Source: Chelatococcus composti (GTDB lineage Bacteria; Pseudomonadota; Alphaproteobacteria; Rhizobiales; Beijerinckiaceae). From it: a DNA stretch of 64,000 bases. The notes under the pieces were generated by a model. The model did not search any database and had not been told where the DNA came from. It saw only the letters and a list, made by a program, of their open reading frames with translations. This document shows, piece by piece, positions 10,336 through 20,118 of this stretch (its first letter is position 1; every line of letters begins with the position of its first letter). Location: assembly GCF_014201415.1 (NCBI RefSeq), contig NZ_JACHEH010000006.1:124001-188000 (forward strand), written 5' to 3'. Made by a program: the position numbers and the translations under genes.

Positions 10336-11472
10336 ATGACGCGCGAGGTCCTCGTCACCGGCATCGGTATCGTCTCCAATCTCGGCGAAGGCATCGAGGC
10401 GCATCTGGCCGCCATCGACGCTGGCCGTCCGGGTGTGGTCGATACGGAACGCTTCAAGCCCTATCTGGTGCATCCGGTGGTGCCGCTCGAATGGGAGCGG
10501 CAGATCCCGAAGAAGTCTGACCAGCGGCAGATGGAGGCCTGGCAGAGGCTCGGCGTCTACGCGGCCGGGCTCGCCCTCGACGATGCCGGCCTCAAGGGGG
10601 ACAAGGAGCTCCTCGGCCGGATCCACCTCATCTGCGCCGCCGGCGGCGGCGAGCGTGACTACCAGGTCGACAGCCAGGTGCTCACCGGACTGCCGCAGGC
10701 GGCGGACCCTGGTGCTTTCCTCAACGAGCGGCTGATGAGCGACCTGCGGCCGACGCTCTTCCTTGCCCAGCTGTCGAACCTGCTCGCCGGCAACATCTCC
10801 ATCGTGCATGGGGTCACGGGCGCAACGCGCACCTTCATGGGCGAGGAGCAGGCCGGCGTCGACGCGCTGCGCATCGCCAAGGCGCGCATCGCCGCGAACC
10901 AGGGCGACATCTTCCTCGTCGGCGGCTCCTACAACGCAGAGCGGCCGGACGTGCTGCTCGTCTACGAGATGGCCGGCCTCCTGTGGAAGGACGGCTTCGC
11001 GGGCGTCTGGGAACGCGAGGCGAAGGGCGGTGGCTTCATTCCCGGCAGCGGCGCCGCCTTCCTCGTGCTCGAGGCGCGCGAGCATGCCGAGGCACGCGGG
11101 GCGAGGCCCCTTGCCCGCCTCACCTACGTGTGTGCCGACCAGGTTCGCCGCACGCCGGGCGCGGCCGGCGAGTCGCTCGACGGCCTCTTCGCTGCTGCAG
11201 CCGCCTTCGACCCCCGGGACGGACTCGTCGTCTCCGGCGCCACGGGTGTTGCCGGCATCACGGGCGAGGAGCAGGCGGTGCTCGACCGGCGCACGGGCGG
11301 CGCACGGCGCATCTCGACCGGCGACCTCTTCGGCAACATGCTGGAGCCGCAGTTTCCTGCCGGCGTCGCGCTGGCGGCGGCCCTTCTGCACCGCGGCGAC
11401 GCGCGGCAGGCGGCGGTGACCAGCGTCGGGCACGCCCGCGGCGAGGGCCTCGCCCTCGTCGAGCGTATCTGA
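10336..11472 (+). CDS. fabF2XL: Ketosynthase homologue lacking the catalytic triad (chain-length-factor-like)
   Basis: A 378-residue thiolase-fold protein related to FabF. The nucleophile region reads HGVTGATRTFMGEEQAG (158-174) instead of a TACSSG-type motif, so the active-site Cys is absent. The usual NAHGTS His region reads VSGATGVAG, and the final His motif reads LFGNMLEP with Asn in place of His. It therefore cannot be a normal condensing enzyme. Position beside an intact ketosynthase suggests a heterodimer partner like the KS-beta/chain-length factor of type II polyketide synthases. The symbol is assigned by gene order in rhizobial clusters only. ATG at 10336 lies one base after the fabZXL stop. 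Confidence 0.8.
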   Translation: MTREVLVTGIGIVSNLGEGIEAHLAAIDAGRPGVVDTERFKPYLVHPVVPLEWERQIPKKSDQRQMEAWQRLGVYAAGLALDDAGLKGDKELLGRIHLICAAGGGERDYQVDSQVLTGLPQAADPGAFLNERLMSDLRPTLFLAQLSNLLAGNISIVHGVTGATRTFMGEEQAGVDALRIAKARIAANQGDIFLVGGSYNAERPDVLLVYEMAGLLWKDGFAGVWEREAKGGGFIPGSGAAFLVLEAREHAEARGARPLARLTYVCADQVRRTPGAAGESLDGLFAAAAAFDPRDGLVVSGATGVAGITGEEQAVLDRRTGGARRISTGDLFGNMLEPQFPAGVALAAALLHRGDARQAAVTSVGHARGEGLALVERI

Positions 11473-11484
11473 GCGGAGACAGCA

Positions 11485-12764
<1,280 letters not shown>

Positions 12765-12768
<4 letters not shown>

Positions 12769-13526
12769 GCGACGAAACGGCAAGGCGTGTCCTCGTTACC
12801 GGCGGCGCCAAGGGCGTCGGCGGCGCCATCGTGCGTGCGCTCGTGGCGCAGGGCTTCGACGTCGACTTCACCTACCGGGCCTCGTCCGCAGCCGCCGAAG
12901 CGCTCGCCGCCGAGCTCGAGACGGCCCATCCCGGCCGCTCCGTGCGCGCCCTCGCGCTCGACCTCGCCGACCGTGCGGCGCTCGACGCCTTCTGCACGAC
13001 CGCCGAGGAGACAACCTATTACGGCCTCGTCCACAACGCCGGCCAGTCCTATGACGCGCTGGCCGCCATGATGGTTCAGGACAGGGCCGAGGCGGCGATG
13101 CAGGTCAACTTCTGGTCGCTGACCCAGCTCGCCAAGAGCCTGATGCGCTCGATGCTGCGCGCCCGGGCCGGGCGCATCGTCGTCATCGGCTCGGTCGCGG
13201 CGCTGCAGGGCAACCCCGGCAATGCGGCCTACGCGGCCTCCAAGGGTGCTCTGCTCAGCTACATCCGCACGCTCGCGGTCGAGACGGCGAAGCGCGGTGT
13301 CACCGTCAACTACGTGGCGCCGGGCTTCATCGACACCGACATGATGGCGCCCTACGCAGCCTACCGCGCCAGCATGGAAAAGCAGATCCCCACCGGCCGC
13401 TTTGCCCGGCCGGAGGAGGTCGCCGGTCTCGTCGCCTTCCTTTTCTCGGAGCCGGCGGGCTATATCACGGGGGCTGTCCTGCCGATCGACGGCGGGCTCA
13501 CCGCACAGATCGGCGTGCACCGCTGA
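12765..13526 (+). CDS. 3-oxoacyl-ACP reductase, FabG-like SDR (VLCFA cluster)
   Basis: A 253-residue short-chain dehydrogenase with the dinucleotide motif TGGAKGVGG (12-20), NNAG-type NAGQ near 91-94, and catalytic Ser143, Tyr156 and Lys160 (YAASK). The C-terminal ITGAVLPIDGGLTAQIG is the FabG-like ending. It overlaps the ketosynthase stop by four bases and would reduce 3-oxoacyl-AcpXL in the same cycle. As I recall the six-gene rhizobial cluster it has no separate ketoreductase, so this is a possible difference. Confidence 0.9.
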
Positions 13527-13576
13527 GGCGGCACACGCCGGAACCACATTGTTGAGTTGAAGAGACGACGAGGCTC

Positions 13577-14599
13577 ATGCGCGCACTAAGGCTCCACGGC
13601 GACCGCGACCTGAGGCTGGAGGAGGTGGACAACCCGCCGCATCCCGGCCCCGGCGAGGTGCAGATCCGCGTTCACGCCGTCGGGCTCAACCACATCGACG
13701 TGTGGGGCTTCCGCGGTATGGCCTTCGCCCGGCGCAAGATGCCGCTCATCGTCGGGGCCGAAGCCGCCGGCGCGGTGGTCGCCATCGGCGAGGACGTGAC
13801 GCATGTCGATGTGGGTGACCGGGTCGTCATGTACGGTGCGCGCACCTGCGGCCATTGCCGGGCCTGCGTCCAGGGCCGTGACAACCTGTGCGAGAACGTC
13901 GGCGGCATCATGGGCTTCCACGTCGACGGCTTCGCCTGCGATTTCGTCAACATGCCGCAGCGGCTGGTCGTCAAGGTGCCGGACGAGGTCTCCCTGGAGG
14001 ACGCGGCCTGCGCCCCCATCGCCTTCGGCACCGTGCAGCACATGCTCTTCGACAACGCGCGGCTGGAGCCGGGCGAGAGCGTGCTCGTCCATGCCGGCGG
14101 CTCGGGCATCGGCACAGCCGCCATCAAGATGGCCAAGGCCATTGGCTGCACCGTCTTCACCACGGTCGGCGACGACGAGAAGGGCGAAAAGGCCAAGGCG
14201 CTCGGCGCCGACTACGTCATCAACTACCGCAAGGAACGGTTCGAGGGCGAGGTCAGGCGCCTCACGAAGCGCAAGGGCGTCGATGTCGTCTTCGAGCACG
14301 TGGGCGCGGATACGTGGAACGGCTCGCTGCTCTGCCTCAAGCGTGGCGGACGGCTCGTCACCTGCGGCTCGACCTCGGGCGTGTCGACGACCATGAACCT
14401 GATGCAGCTTTTCCAGCAGCAGTATCGCATCTTCGGGTCGTTCGGCTGCTCGATGCGCAACATCCGCGAATCGCTCGACAAGATGGCCGCCGGCCTCACC
14501 CCGGTCATCGACACGGTCTTCCCGCTCGAGAATTTCGCACAGGGGCTGGAGCGGCTCGAGAGCCGCAAGGTTTTCGGCAAGATCCTGGTGCGCTTCTGA
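13577..14599 (+). CDS. fabXL: MDR-family zinc-type dehydrogenase, probable enoyl reductase of the VLCFA cycle
   Basis: A 340-residue medium-chain dehydrogenase/reductase. The structural-zinc lobe is intact (Cys91, Cys94, Cys97, Cys105 in TCGHCRACV...LC), and the nucleotide-binding motif AGGSGIGTAA is present. The catalytic-zinc site is not: the Cys expected near residue 38 is Asn (VGLNHID) and the GHE motif reads GAE at 60-62. This points to a quinone-oxidoreductase or enoyl-reductase role rather than alcohol oxidation. In the operon it would complete the elongation cycle. The symbol rests on position in comparable rhizobial clusters. Confidence 0.85.
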   Translation: MRALRLHGDRDLRLEEVDNPPHPGPGEVQIRVHAVGLNHIDVWGFRGMAFARRKMPLIVGAEAAGAVVAIGEDVTHVDVGDRVVMYGARTCGHCRACVQGRDNLCENVGGIMGFHVDGFACDFVNMPQRLVVKVPDEVSLEDAACAPIAFGTVQHMLFDNARLEPGESVLVHAGGSGIGTAAIKMAKAIGCTVFTTVGDDEKGEKAKALGADYVINYRKERFEGEVRRLTKRKGVDVVFEHVGADTWNGSLLCLKRGGRLVTCGSTSGVSTTMNLMQLFQQQYRIFGSFGCSMRNIRESLDKMAAGLTPVIDTVFPLENFAQGLERLESRKVFGKILVRF

Positions 14600-14663
14600 C
14601 GATGCGGCCGAAGGTGGGGCGTATGGCACCGGCCCGGCCGCCAGCAGGCGGAGGGACGCACGG

Positions 14664-15590
14664 GTGAGGCCGTTTTCCATGCTCAAGCGCGCCGGGCTCG
14701 CGGTCGCCGAGGGCGTGATGATCGGCCTCGTGCGGGCCGTCTTCGGCTTCCTGCGCCTGCTCGGGCCCGAGCGGGCGAGCAACCTCGGCGGCGCCATCGC
14801 GCGCACCATCGGCCCCCTCCTGCCGGTGCACCGCATCGGCCTCGCCAACGCGCGCGCCGCCTTTCCGGAAAAGAGCGAGGCCGAGATCCGCGCCATCGTG
14901 CGAGGGGCGTGGGAGAACCTGGGCCGCACCGGCGCCGAATATGCCCATCTCGACGTGCTCTTCGACTACGACCACTTCAACCCGAAGCCGGACGCGCGGG
15001 TGGAGGTGAAGGGCATCGAGCATTTCGAGACCCTGCGTGACGACGGCAAGCCGGGCATCATCTTCTCCGCCCATCTCGCCAACTGGGAGCTGCCGGCGAT
15101 CTGCGCCGCCCGCTACGGCCTCGACGCCACGGCCGTCTTCCGCGCCCCGAACACACCGGCCGTCGCGCGCGTGGTGCACGAGGTGCGCAGCCGCACGATG
15201 GGCGGGCTCGAGGCCGCGCGCCAGGGCGCGGCCTTCGCCATGCAGAGCGTGCTGGAGCGCGGTGGCCACCTCGGCATGCTGATCGACCAGCATTTCACCC
15301 GCGGTGTCACCGTGCCCTTCTTCGGCCGGCCAGCCAAGACGAATCCGATCCTTGGCAAGTTCGCCCGGCGTTTCGACTGCCCGGTCCATGGCGTGCGGGT
15401 GATCCGCCTGCCGGGTCATCGCTTCCGCCTGGAGCTTACGCCCCCCATCGAGCTGCCGCGCGACGCGGACGGGCAGATCGACGTCGAGGGCGCGATGGCC
15501 ACCATGACGGCCGTGGTCGAGGGCTGGGTGCGCGAGCACCCGGAGCAGTGGCTGTGGATGCACCGCCGCTGGCGGGTTCCGGTGAAATGA
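14664..15590 (+). CDS. lpxXL: Lipid A very-long-chain acyltransferase LpxXL (HtrB/LpxL superfamily)
   Basis: A 308-residue inner-membrane acyltransferase that transfers the C28 chain from AcpXL to lipid A. It has an N-terminal hydrophobic segment and the HX4E catalytic motif at His137/Glu142 (AHLANWE), with RSRTMGG and IDQHFTRG blocks characteristic of the family. The GTG at 14664 was chosen because GGAGGGA sits seven bases upstream; ATG at residue 6 is the alternative. It closes the acpXL cluster. Confidence 0.93.
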   Translation: MRPFSMLKRAGLAVAEGVMIGLVRAVFGFLRLLGPERASNLGGAIARTIGPLLPVHRIGLANARAAFPEKSEAEIRAIVRGAWENLGRTGAEYAHLDVLFDYDHFNPKPDARVEVKGIEHFETLRDDGKPGIIFSAHLANWELPAICAARYGLDATAVFRAPNTPAVARVVHEVRSRTMGGLEAARQGAAFAMQSVLERGGHLGMLIDQHFTRGVTVPFFGRPAKTNPILGKFARRFDCPVHGVRVIRLPGHRFRLELTPPIELPRDADGQIDVEGAMATMTAVVEGWVREHPEQWLWMHRRWRVPVK

Positions 15591-15681
15591 CGCCGGGCCT
15601 TGCCCGCGATCAAGGCAAAGTGACTTCCGCAACGGCGCGGCTTGCGCTTCATTGTGGCCCTCTGAAGAGGGATCGGTCTTC

Positions 15682-16482
15682 ATGAAGCGCTGGGTCGCCA
15701 GCCTCGTCCTCGCCACCGTCGTGCTCACTGCTGCCACCCGGGATAACGCCCGGGCGGAAAATGCGATCCGCGGCGTCGTGGAACTGTTCACCAGCCAGGG
15801 CTGCTCGTCCTGCCCGCCGGCCGACGCGCTGCTTGGCGAGCTGGCCGGTGATGCCGGTCTCGTCGCCCTGACGCTGCCCGTGGACTACTGGGACTATCTC
15901 GGCTGGAAGGACACGCTCGCCAGCGCCGCCTACACGGCGCGCCAGCGCGCCTATGCCGAGCAGCGGGGCGACCGGCAGGTCTACACACCGCAGATGGTCA
16001 TCGACGGCCAGCGCCATGCCATCGGCTCGGACCGCAAGGCGGTTGAGGCAGCGCTCGCCGCCGCGAAGGAAGGTGGCGCTATGAGCGTGCCGCTCACCAT
16101 CTTCTCCGACGAGACGACGGTGCGTGTCTCCGTCCCCGCCGCTCCGGATCTCGCGGACGACGCCGGCCCGGTGGATGCCGCCGCCTCCGACGAGGAGGCG
16201 GCGAAGGGCCCGCCGAAGGGCGTGCTGTGGCTGATGCCGGTCAAGCGCCGCGAGCGCGTGAAGATCGGCCGCGGCGAGAACACCGGCCGCCAGGCGGTCT
16301 ACACCAACGTGGTGCGCGGCATCCTGAAGGTGGGCAAGTGGTACGGCCGCGAGGCCACCTTCATGCTGCCGCAGGACATCGCCCGCCCGGACGGCTGCGA
16401 CGGCTACGTGCTCATCCTGCAGCGGGGCACCAGCGAGGCGCCGGGGACGATCCTCGGCGCAGCCAAGAGTCCTGGCCTTTAA
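15682..16482 (+). CDS. Secreted DUF1223 thioredoxin-like protein
   Basis: A 266-residue DUF1223 protein with a signal peptide (about 1-26, cleavage near ARAEN) and a thioredoxin-like fold beginning ELFTSQGCSSCPPAD, with a CxxC pair at Cys41/Cys44. YTPQMVIDG is the conserved cis-proline-like region. It probably acts in the periplasm as a redox or folding protein, but no function is established for the family that I can state. It follows lpxXL by 91 bp and converges on ggt with 12 bp between stops. Confidence 0.88.
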   Translation: MKRWVASLVLATVVLTAATRDNARAENAIRGVVELFTSQGCSSCPPADALLGELAGDAGLVALTLPVDYWDYLGWKDTLASAAYTARQRAYAEQRGDRQVYTPQMVIDGQRHAIGSDRKAVEAALAAAKEGGAMSVPLTIFSDETTVRVSVPAAPDLADDAGPVDAAASDEEAAKGPPKGVLWLMPVKRRERVKIGRGENTGRQAVYTNVVRGILKVGKWYGREATFMLPQDIARPDGCDGYVLILQRGTSEAPGTILGAAKSPGL

Positions 16483-16494
16483 CACAGGTGCAGG

Positions 16495-18252
16495 TCAGTA
16501 CCCGGCCGCGAGCGTGCCGCGCTGGCGCGTGTCGGATACGCCGGCCAGCCCCTCCGGCGTCACCATGATCGAGTTGGCCGAGCCCGATGTGGCGCCGACC
16601 GTGACCTTCTGACCGCGGGTGGCGAGGATTCGCAGCGTGTCGGGGGACAGGCCGCTCTCGACGAGCAGCCGGTCAGGCTGCCACTGGTGGTGAATGCGCG
16701 GCGCCACGACCGCCTCGGCGATGTTCATGCCGAAGTCGACCACGTTGACGATGACCTGCAGCACCGTGGTGATGATGCGGCTGCCGCCTGGGCTGCCGGT
16801 GACGAGTGCCAGCTTGCCGTCCTTGAACAGGAAGGTCGGCGTCATGGACGAGAGCGGGCGCGCGCCGGGAGCGACGCTGTTGGTCTCGCCGCCGACGAGG
16901 CCATAGGCGTTGAGCGCGCCGACCTTGGCAGCGAAGTCGTCCATCTCGTTGTTCAGGAGGACGCCGGTGCCGGCTGCGACGAAACCGGCGCCGTAGGAGA
17001 AGTTGAGCGTGTAGGTGTTGGAGACGGCGTTGCCGTCCTTGTCGACGACGGAAAAGTGGGTCGTCTGGTCGCTCTCGTAGGGCAGCGGGTCACCCGCCTT
17101 CACTTCCTCGGCGGGGCGGGCGCGGTCCTTGTCGATGGCGATGCGCAGGCTGTCGGCATAGAGCTTTGAGGTGAGCCCCCTGACCGGCACGTCGACGCGG
17201 TCGGGGTCGCCGAGCCAGGCGGCGCGGTCGGCATAGGCCGGCTTCATCGCCTCGGCCAGGATATGCAGGGCATCCGCGCTGCCGGCGCCCATGGCGGCGA
17301 GGTCGAACCCCTCGAGGATGTTGAGGATCTGGACGAGATGCACGCCACCGGAGCTGGGCGGCGGCATGGACACCACCTCGTAGCCCCGATAGGTGCCGCG
17401 CACGGGCTTGCGCTCGATGACCCGATAGCGGGCGAGATCGTCCACCGTCATGACACTGCCTGCCGCCCTGACGGAGGCGACGATCTTCTCGGCCACCGGA
17501 CCGCGGCAGAAAGCGTCCGGCCCGCCCCTGGCGACGGCTGCGAGCGTGTCGGCAAGATCGGTCTGCACGAGGCGCTCGCCGCGGCGGAAGGGTCGTCCGT
17601 CCTTCAGGAAAATGGCGGCAGTGGCCGGATCGCGGCCGAGGCGCGCCGCGGCCTGTGGCAGGGAATCGGCAAGGTCGTCCTCCACCAGGATGCCCTCGCG
17701 CGCCAGCCGCTCGGCTGGTGCCACGAGATCGGCGAGGGTGAATTTGCCCGAGCCATACTTCTCGAGCGCGTAGGCGAGGCCCCTGACGGTGCCCGGCACG
17801 CCGACGGCGAGGCCCGAATCGCGCGACTTCTTCGGGTCCGGCTCGCCCTTCTCGTCGAGGAACATGTCGCGGTGCGCAGCCGCGGGCGCGCTCTCGCGAT
17901 AGTCGATGGCGACGGTCTCGTTGCGGTCGGCCAGATGCACCAGCATGAAGCCGCCGCCGCCGAGATTGCCCGCCCGCGGCAGGGTGACGGCGAGCGCGAA
18001 GCCGACCGCGACCGCCGCGTCAACCGCGTTGCCGCCCTTGCGAAGCACCTCGACGCCGATGCGCGTTGCCTGGGCTTCCTGTGAGGAGACCATGCCGTTC
18101 GGCGCAATGACCGGCAGCAGCCGCGCCTGGGCCGAGATGATGGGCTGGCCGGCCGGGGGCGTCGCCGCTGGCTGCTGGGCGTGGGCGAGCGGCACCGCAA
18201 GGGCGATGGAAGCGGCGGCGAGAAGCGACCGGAGAGGGCGAGATGGCGTCAC
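16495..18252 (-). CDS. ggt: Gamma-glutamyltranspeptidase
   Basis: Periplasmic enzyme that hydrolyses or transfers the gamma-glutamyl group of glutathione. The GTG at 18252 has an ideal GGAGG upstream and opens a signal peptide (RSLLAAASIALAVPLAHA), giving a 585-residue precursor. The autocatalytic nucleophile is Thr398 in QTTHFSV, where the protein would cleave into large and small subunits. GSPGGSRIITT is the conserved small-subunit glycine motif and YRESAPAAA the substrate-binding Arg region. A much longer upstream reading is not supported. Confidence 0.95.
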   Translation of the reverse strand: MTPSRPLRSLLAAASIALAVPLAHAQQPAATPPAGQPIISAQARLLPVIAPNGMVSSQEAQATRIGVEVLRKGGNAVDAAVAVGFALAVTLPRAGNLGGGGFMLVHLADRNETVAIDYRESAPAAAHRDMFLDEKGEPDPKKSRDSGLAVGVPGTVRGLAYALEKYGSGKFTLADLVAPAERLAREGILVEDDLADSLPQAAARLGRDPATAAIFLKDGRPFRRGERLVQTDLADTLAAVARGGPDAFCRGPVAEKIVASVRAAGSVMTVDDLARYRVIERKPVRGTYRGYEVVSMPPPSSGGVHLVQILNILEGFDLAAMGAGSADALHILAEAMKPAYADRAAWLGDPDRVDVPVRGLTSKLYADSLRIAIDKDRARPAEEVKAGDPLPYESDQTTHFSVVDKDGNAVSNTYTLNFSYGAGFVAAGTGVLLNNEMDDFAAKVGALNAYGLVGGETNSVAPGARPLSSMTPTFLFKDGKLALVTGSPGGSRIITTVLQVIVNVVDFGMNIAEAVVAPRIHHQWQPDRLLVESGLSPDTLRILATRGQKVTVGATSGSANSIMVTPEGLAGVSDTRQRGTLAAGY

Positions 18253-18366
18253 GATTCGACCTCCACATGTGAAGGGAGAGGTTAGCGTCTCGCCCGCTTG
18301 CTGATAAACATGCGGATCGTGGCGGGCCGCAGAAAAACCGTGACGTGGGCCGCCCCGAGGTGTCCC

Positions 18367-19008
18367 ATGACCTTCCTGCCTGAACCTGCCGTCCTTCTCG
18401 CCTATTCGCTCGCCTGTTTCGTGCTGTTCGTCACGCCCGGGCCGGACATGAGCCTCTTCCTGGCCAAGACAATGGCCGAGGGGCGCCGCTCCGGCATCGC
18501 GGCCATGCTCGGGGCCCTCACCGGCTGCTGTGTGCACACGCTGCTCGCTGCCCTCGGCATCTCGGCCCTGCTTGCAGCCTCGGCAACCGCCTTCACCATC
18601 CTCAAGGTGGTCGGCGCGCTCTATCTCCTGTGGCTTGCGGTGGACGCGGTTCGCAACGGCTCGGCGCTCAACGTCAAGGAAGGCTCGCGCCCACCGGCCT
18701 CCTTCAGACGCACCTTCCTGCTCGGTATCGGCGTCAATCTCACCAACCCGAAGATCGTGCTGTTCTTCGTGACCTTCCTGCCGCAGTTCGTCGCCGCCAG
18801 CGATCCGCACGCCTCGGCCAAGCTCGTCTTCCTCGGCCTCTACTTCATCGCCTTCTCCCTGCCGCTCGCCGTGCTGCTCATCTTCGCGGCCGACAAGGTG
18901 GTGCGCGCCCTGAAGAACAGCCCGCGCATCATGCGCGGGCTGGATTTCGCCTTCGCCGGGCTCTTCGGCGCCTTTGCCCTGAAGATTCTCGCGACCCAGG
19001 GCCGTTGA
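18367..19008 (+). CDS. LysE/RhtB-family amino acid exporter
   Basis: A 213-residue inner-membrane exporter with about six hydrophobic segments and the family N-terminal block FVTPGPDMSLFLAKTMAEGRRSG. The loop FLLGIGVNLTNPKIVLFFVTFLPQF is the most conserved part of RhtB proteins. It should export an amino acid or homoserine-lactone-like molecule; the substrate is unknown. The ATG at 18367 is preceded by GAGGTG; upstream Met codons are non-coding. It diverges from ggt across 114 bp. Confidence 0.92.
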   Translation: MTFLPEPAVLLAYSLACFVLFVTPGPDMSLFLAKTMAEGRRSGIAAMLGALTGCCVHTLLAALGISALLAASATAFTILKVVGALYLLWLAVDAVRNGSALNVKEGSRPPASFRRTFLLGIGVNLTNPKIVLFFVTFLPQFVAASDPHASAKLVFLGLYFIAFSLPLAVLLIFAADKVVRALKNSPRIMRGLDFAFAGLFGAFALKILATQGR

Positions 19009-19023
19009 GGCGCGAGGCCGCCG

Positions 19024-19602
19024 TCAGCCGCTGCTGGGCACCTCGAAGCTCTCGACCATGAGCGGCTGCTGCCCGAGGAAGGCGCGCGTCAGCCAGCGGC
19101 CTGGAATGCTGCTGATCGAGAGATTGTAGGCGCGGGCGAGTCTCACGAAATCGCTCCGCGCCACGACGATGCGGTTCTCCTGCGTCTCAAGCGCCGCAAG
19201 CACCCGGCGGATCTCGGGGTTGGAGCGCCGGTCGGAATAGATGTTCATGAGGTCCATGACCTTCCCGAGCGCGCGGGAGAGTTCGTCCTGTGTCTCCATG
19301 AAGGCCCGGAACCGGGCCGGATCCGTCGGCGCGTCCGGCTGAGGCGGCAGAGCAAGGACGGCGGCCCGCGTCGTGCTGAGCTGCTCGACGAGCGCCGTCT
19401 GCGTCGGATCCACCGCCTCCACCACGGCGATGACCTCGGGCACCATCTCGGCACGGGCACGGAACTGCCGCTCCACCTCCTGCCAGGCCGCGCGCGCCGC
19501 CGCGTCGTAATGCGGCGTCCTCTTGGAGTTGACGACCACCCAGGCAACCGCCGCCATGGCAACCGCGAGGCCGGCAACGAGTGCAAGGCGGCGCGGGATC
19601 AT
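19024..19602 (-). CDS. LemA-family membrane-anchored protein
   Basis: A 192-residue protein with one N-terminal membrane anchor (about 5-24) and a long helical domain. The stretches RAEMVPEVIAVVEAVDP, FMETQDELSRAL, SNPEIRRVLAALETQENRIVVARSDFVRLARAYNLSI and FPVPSSG-like ending FEVPSSG fit LemA family architecture, with part of the usual internal helix pair diverged. LemA proteins have no settled function. GAGGGAG precedes the ATG. The gene lies 26 bp downstream of a four-helix membrane protein. Confidence 0.85.
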   Translation of the reverse strand: MIPRRLALVAGLAVAMAAVAWVVVNSKRTPHYDAAARAAWQEVERQFRARAEMVPEVIAVVEAVDPTQTALVEQLSTTRAAVLALPPQPDAPTDPARFRAFMETQDELSRALGKVMDLMNIYSDRRSNPEIRRVLAALETQENRIVVARSDFVRLARAYNLSISSIPGRWLTRAFLGQQPLMVESFEVPSSG

Positions 19603-19628
19603 CAGGCGAACTCCCTCATAAAGCGGCC

Positions 19629-20111
19629 TCAGGAAACGGGCTCGCTGCGCCCTTCGGCAGCCGTGCGGCCGGCAAGGAGCCAGTAGACCAGCCCCGACAG
19701 CGCCCCGGCCAGAAACAGGATCAGGGTGATGCGCAGCTCGCCCTCGCCGGCCCGGCCGGCACCGGCCACCCAGGGGGCGGCGGCGCTGATGGCACCGCTC
19801 GCCCCGCCGTACCAGGCATAGGACCGCCAGCCCGCCATCTCGCCGACGAGCGCCGCGATCGCCGGCGGCAGCACGAGCACGACGAGCGCCATCGTCCACA
19901 GCGCCGCACCGATGGCGAAAGCCGCCGTGTCGGGCGCCCCCTCGCTCACGATGGCGTCGAAGAGGGCGAAGAAGCTGGCGAAGCCGAGTCCGGCAGCGAG
20001 CTGTTGCATGGCCGGCTCGCCCAGCGCCGCGATCACAAGAAAGACGAAGCCGGCCGTGACTGCGGCCCCCAGCGCGAAGGAAACGATGAGGAGCCGGACG
20101 AGAAAGCGCAT
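19629..20111 (-). CDS. Hypothetical four-helix integral membrane protein
   Basis: I do not recognise this 160-residue protein. It has about four hydrophobic segments (near 5-30, 50-80, 85-105 and 130-150) separated by short loops, with a basic N-terminus (MRFLVRL) and a polar C-terminus. It begins 7 bp after the rlmN stop and is followed 26 bp later by the LemA gene, so rlmN, this gene and the LemA gene may share a transcript. A membrane partner for the LemA protein is possible but unproven. Confidence 0.75.
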   Translation of the reverse strand: MRFLVRLLIVSFALGAAVTAGFVFLVIAALGEPAMQQLAAGLGFASFFALFDAIVSEGAPDTAAFAIGAALWTMALVVLVLPPAIAALVGEMAGWRSYAWYGGASGAISAAAPWVAGAGRAGEGELRITLILFLAGALSGLVYWLLAGRTAAEGRSEPVS

Positions 20112-20118
20112 GCGGGCC

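Noticed and set aside
15591-15640. Short inverted repeat GCCTTG/CAAGGC after lpxXL as a terminator
   Set aside because: Only six base pairs with an eight-base loop and no T-run.
16495-18810. 771-residue reading of ggt
   Set aside because: The extra 186 residues precede a clear signal peptide and GGAGG site at 18252 and overlap the upstream LysE-type gene on the other strand.
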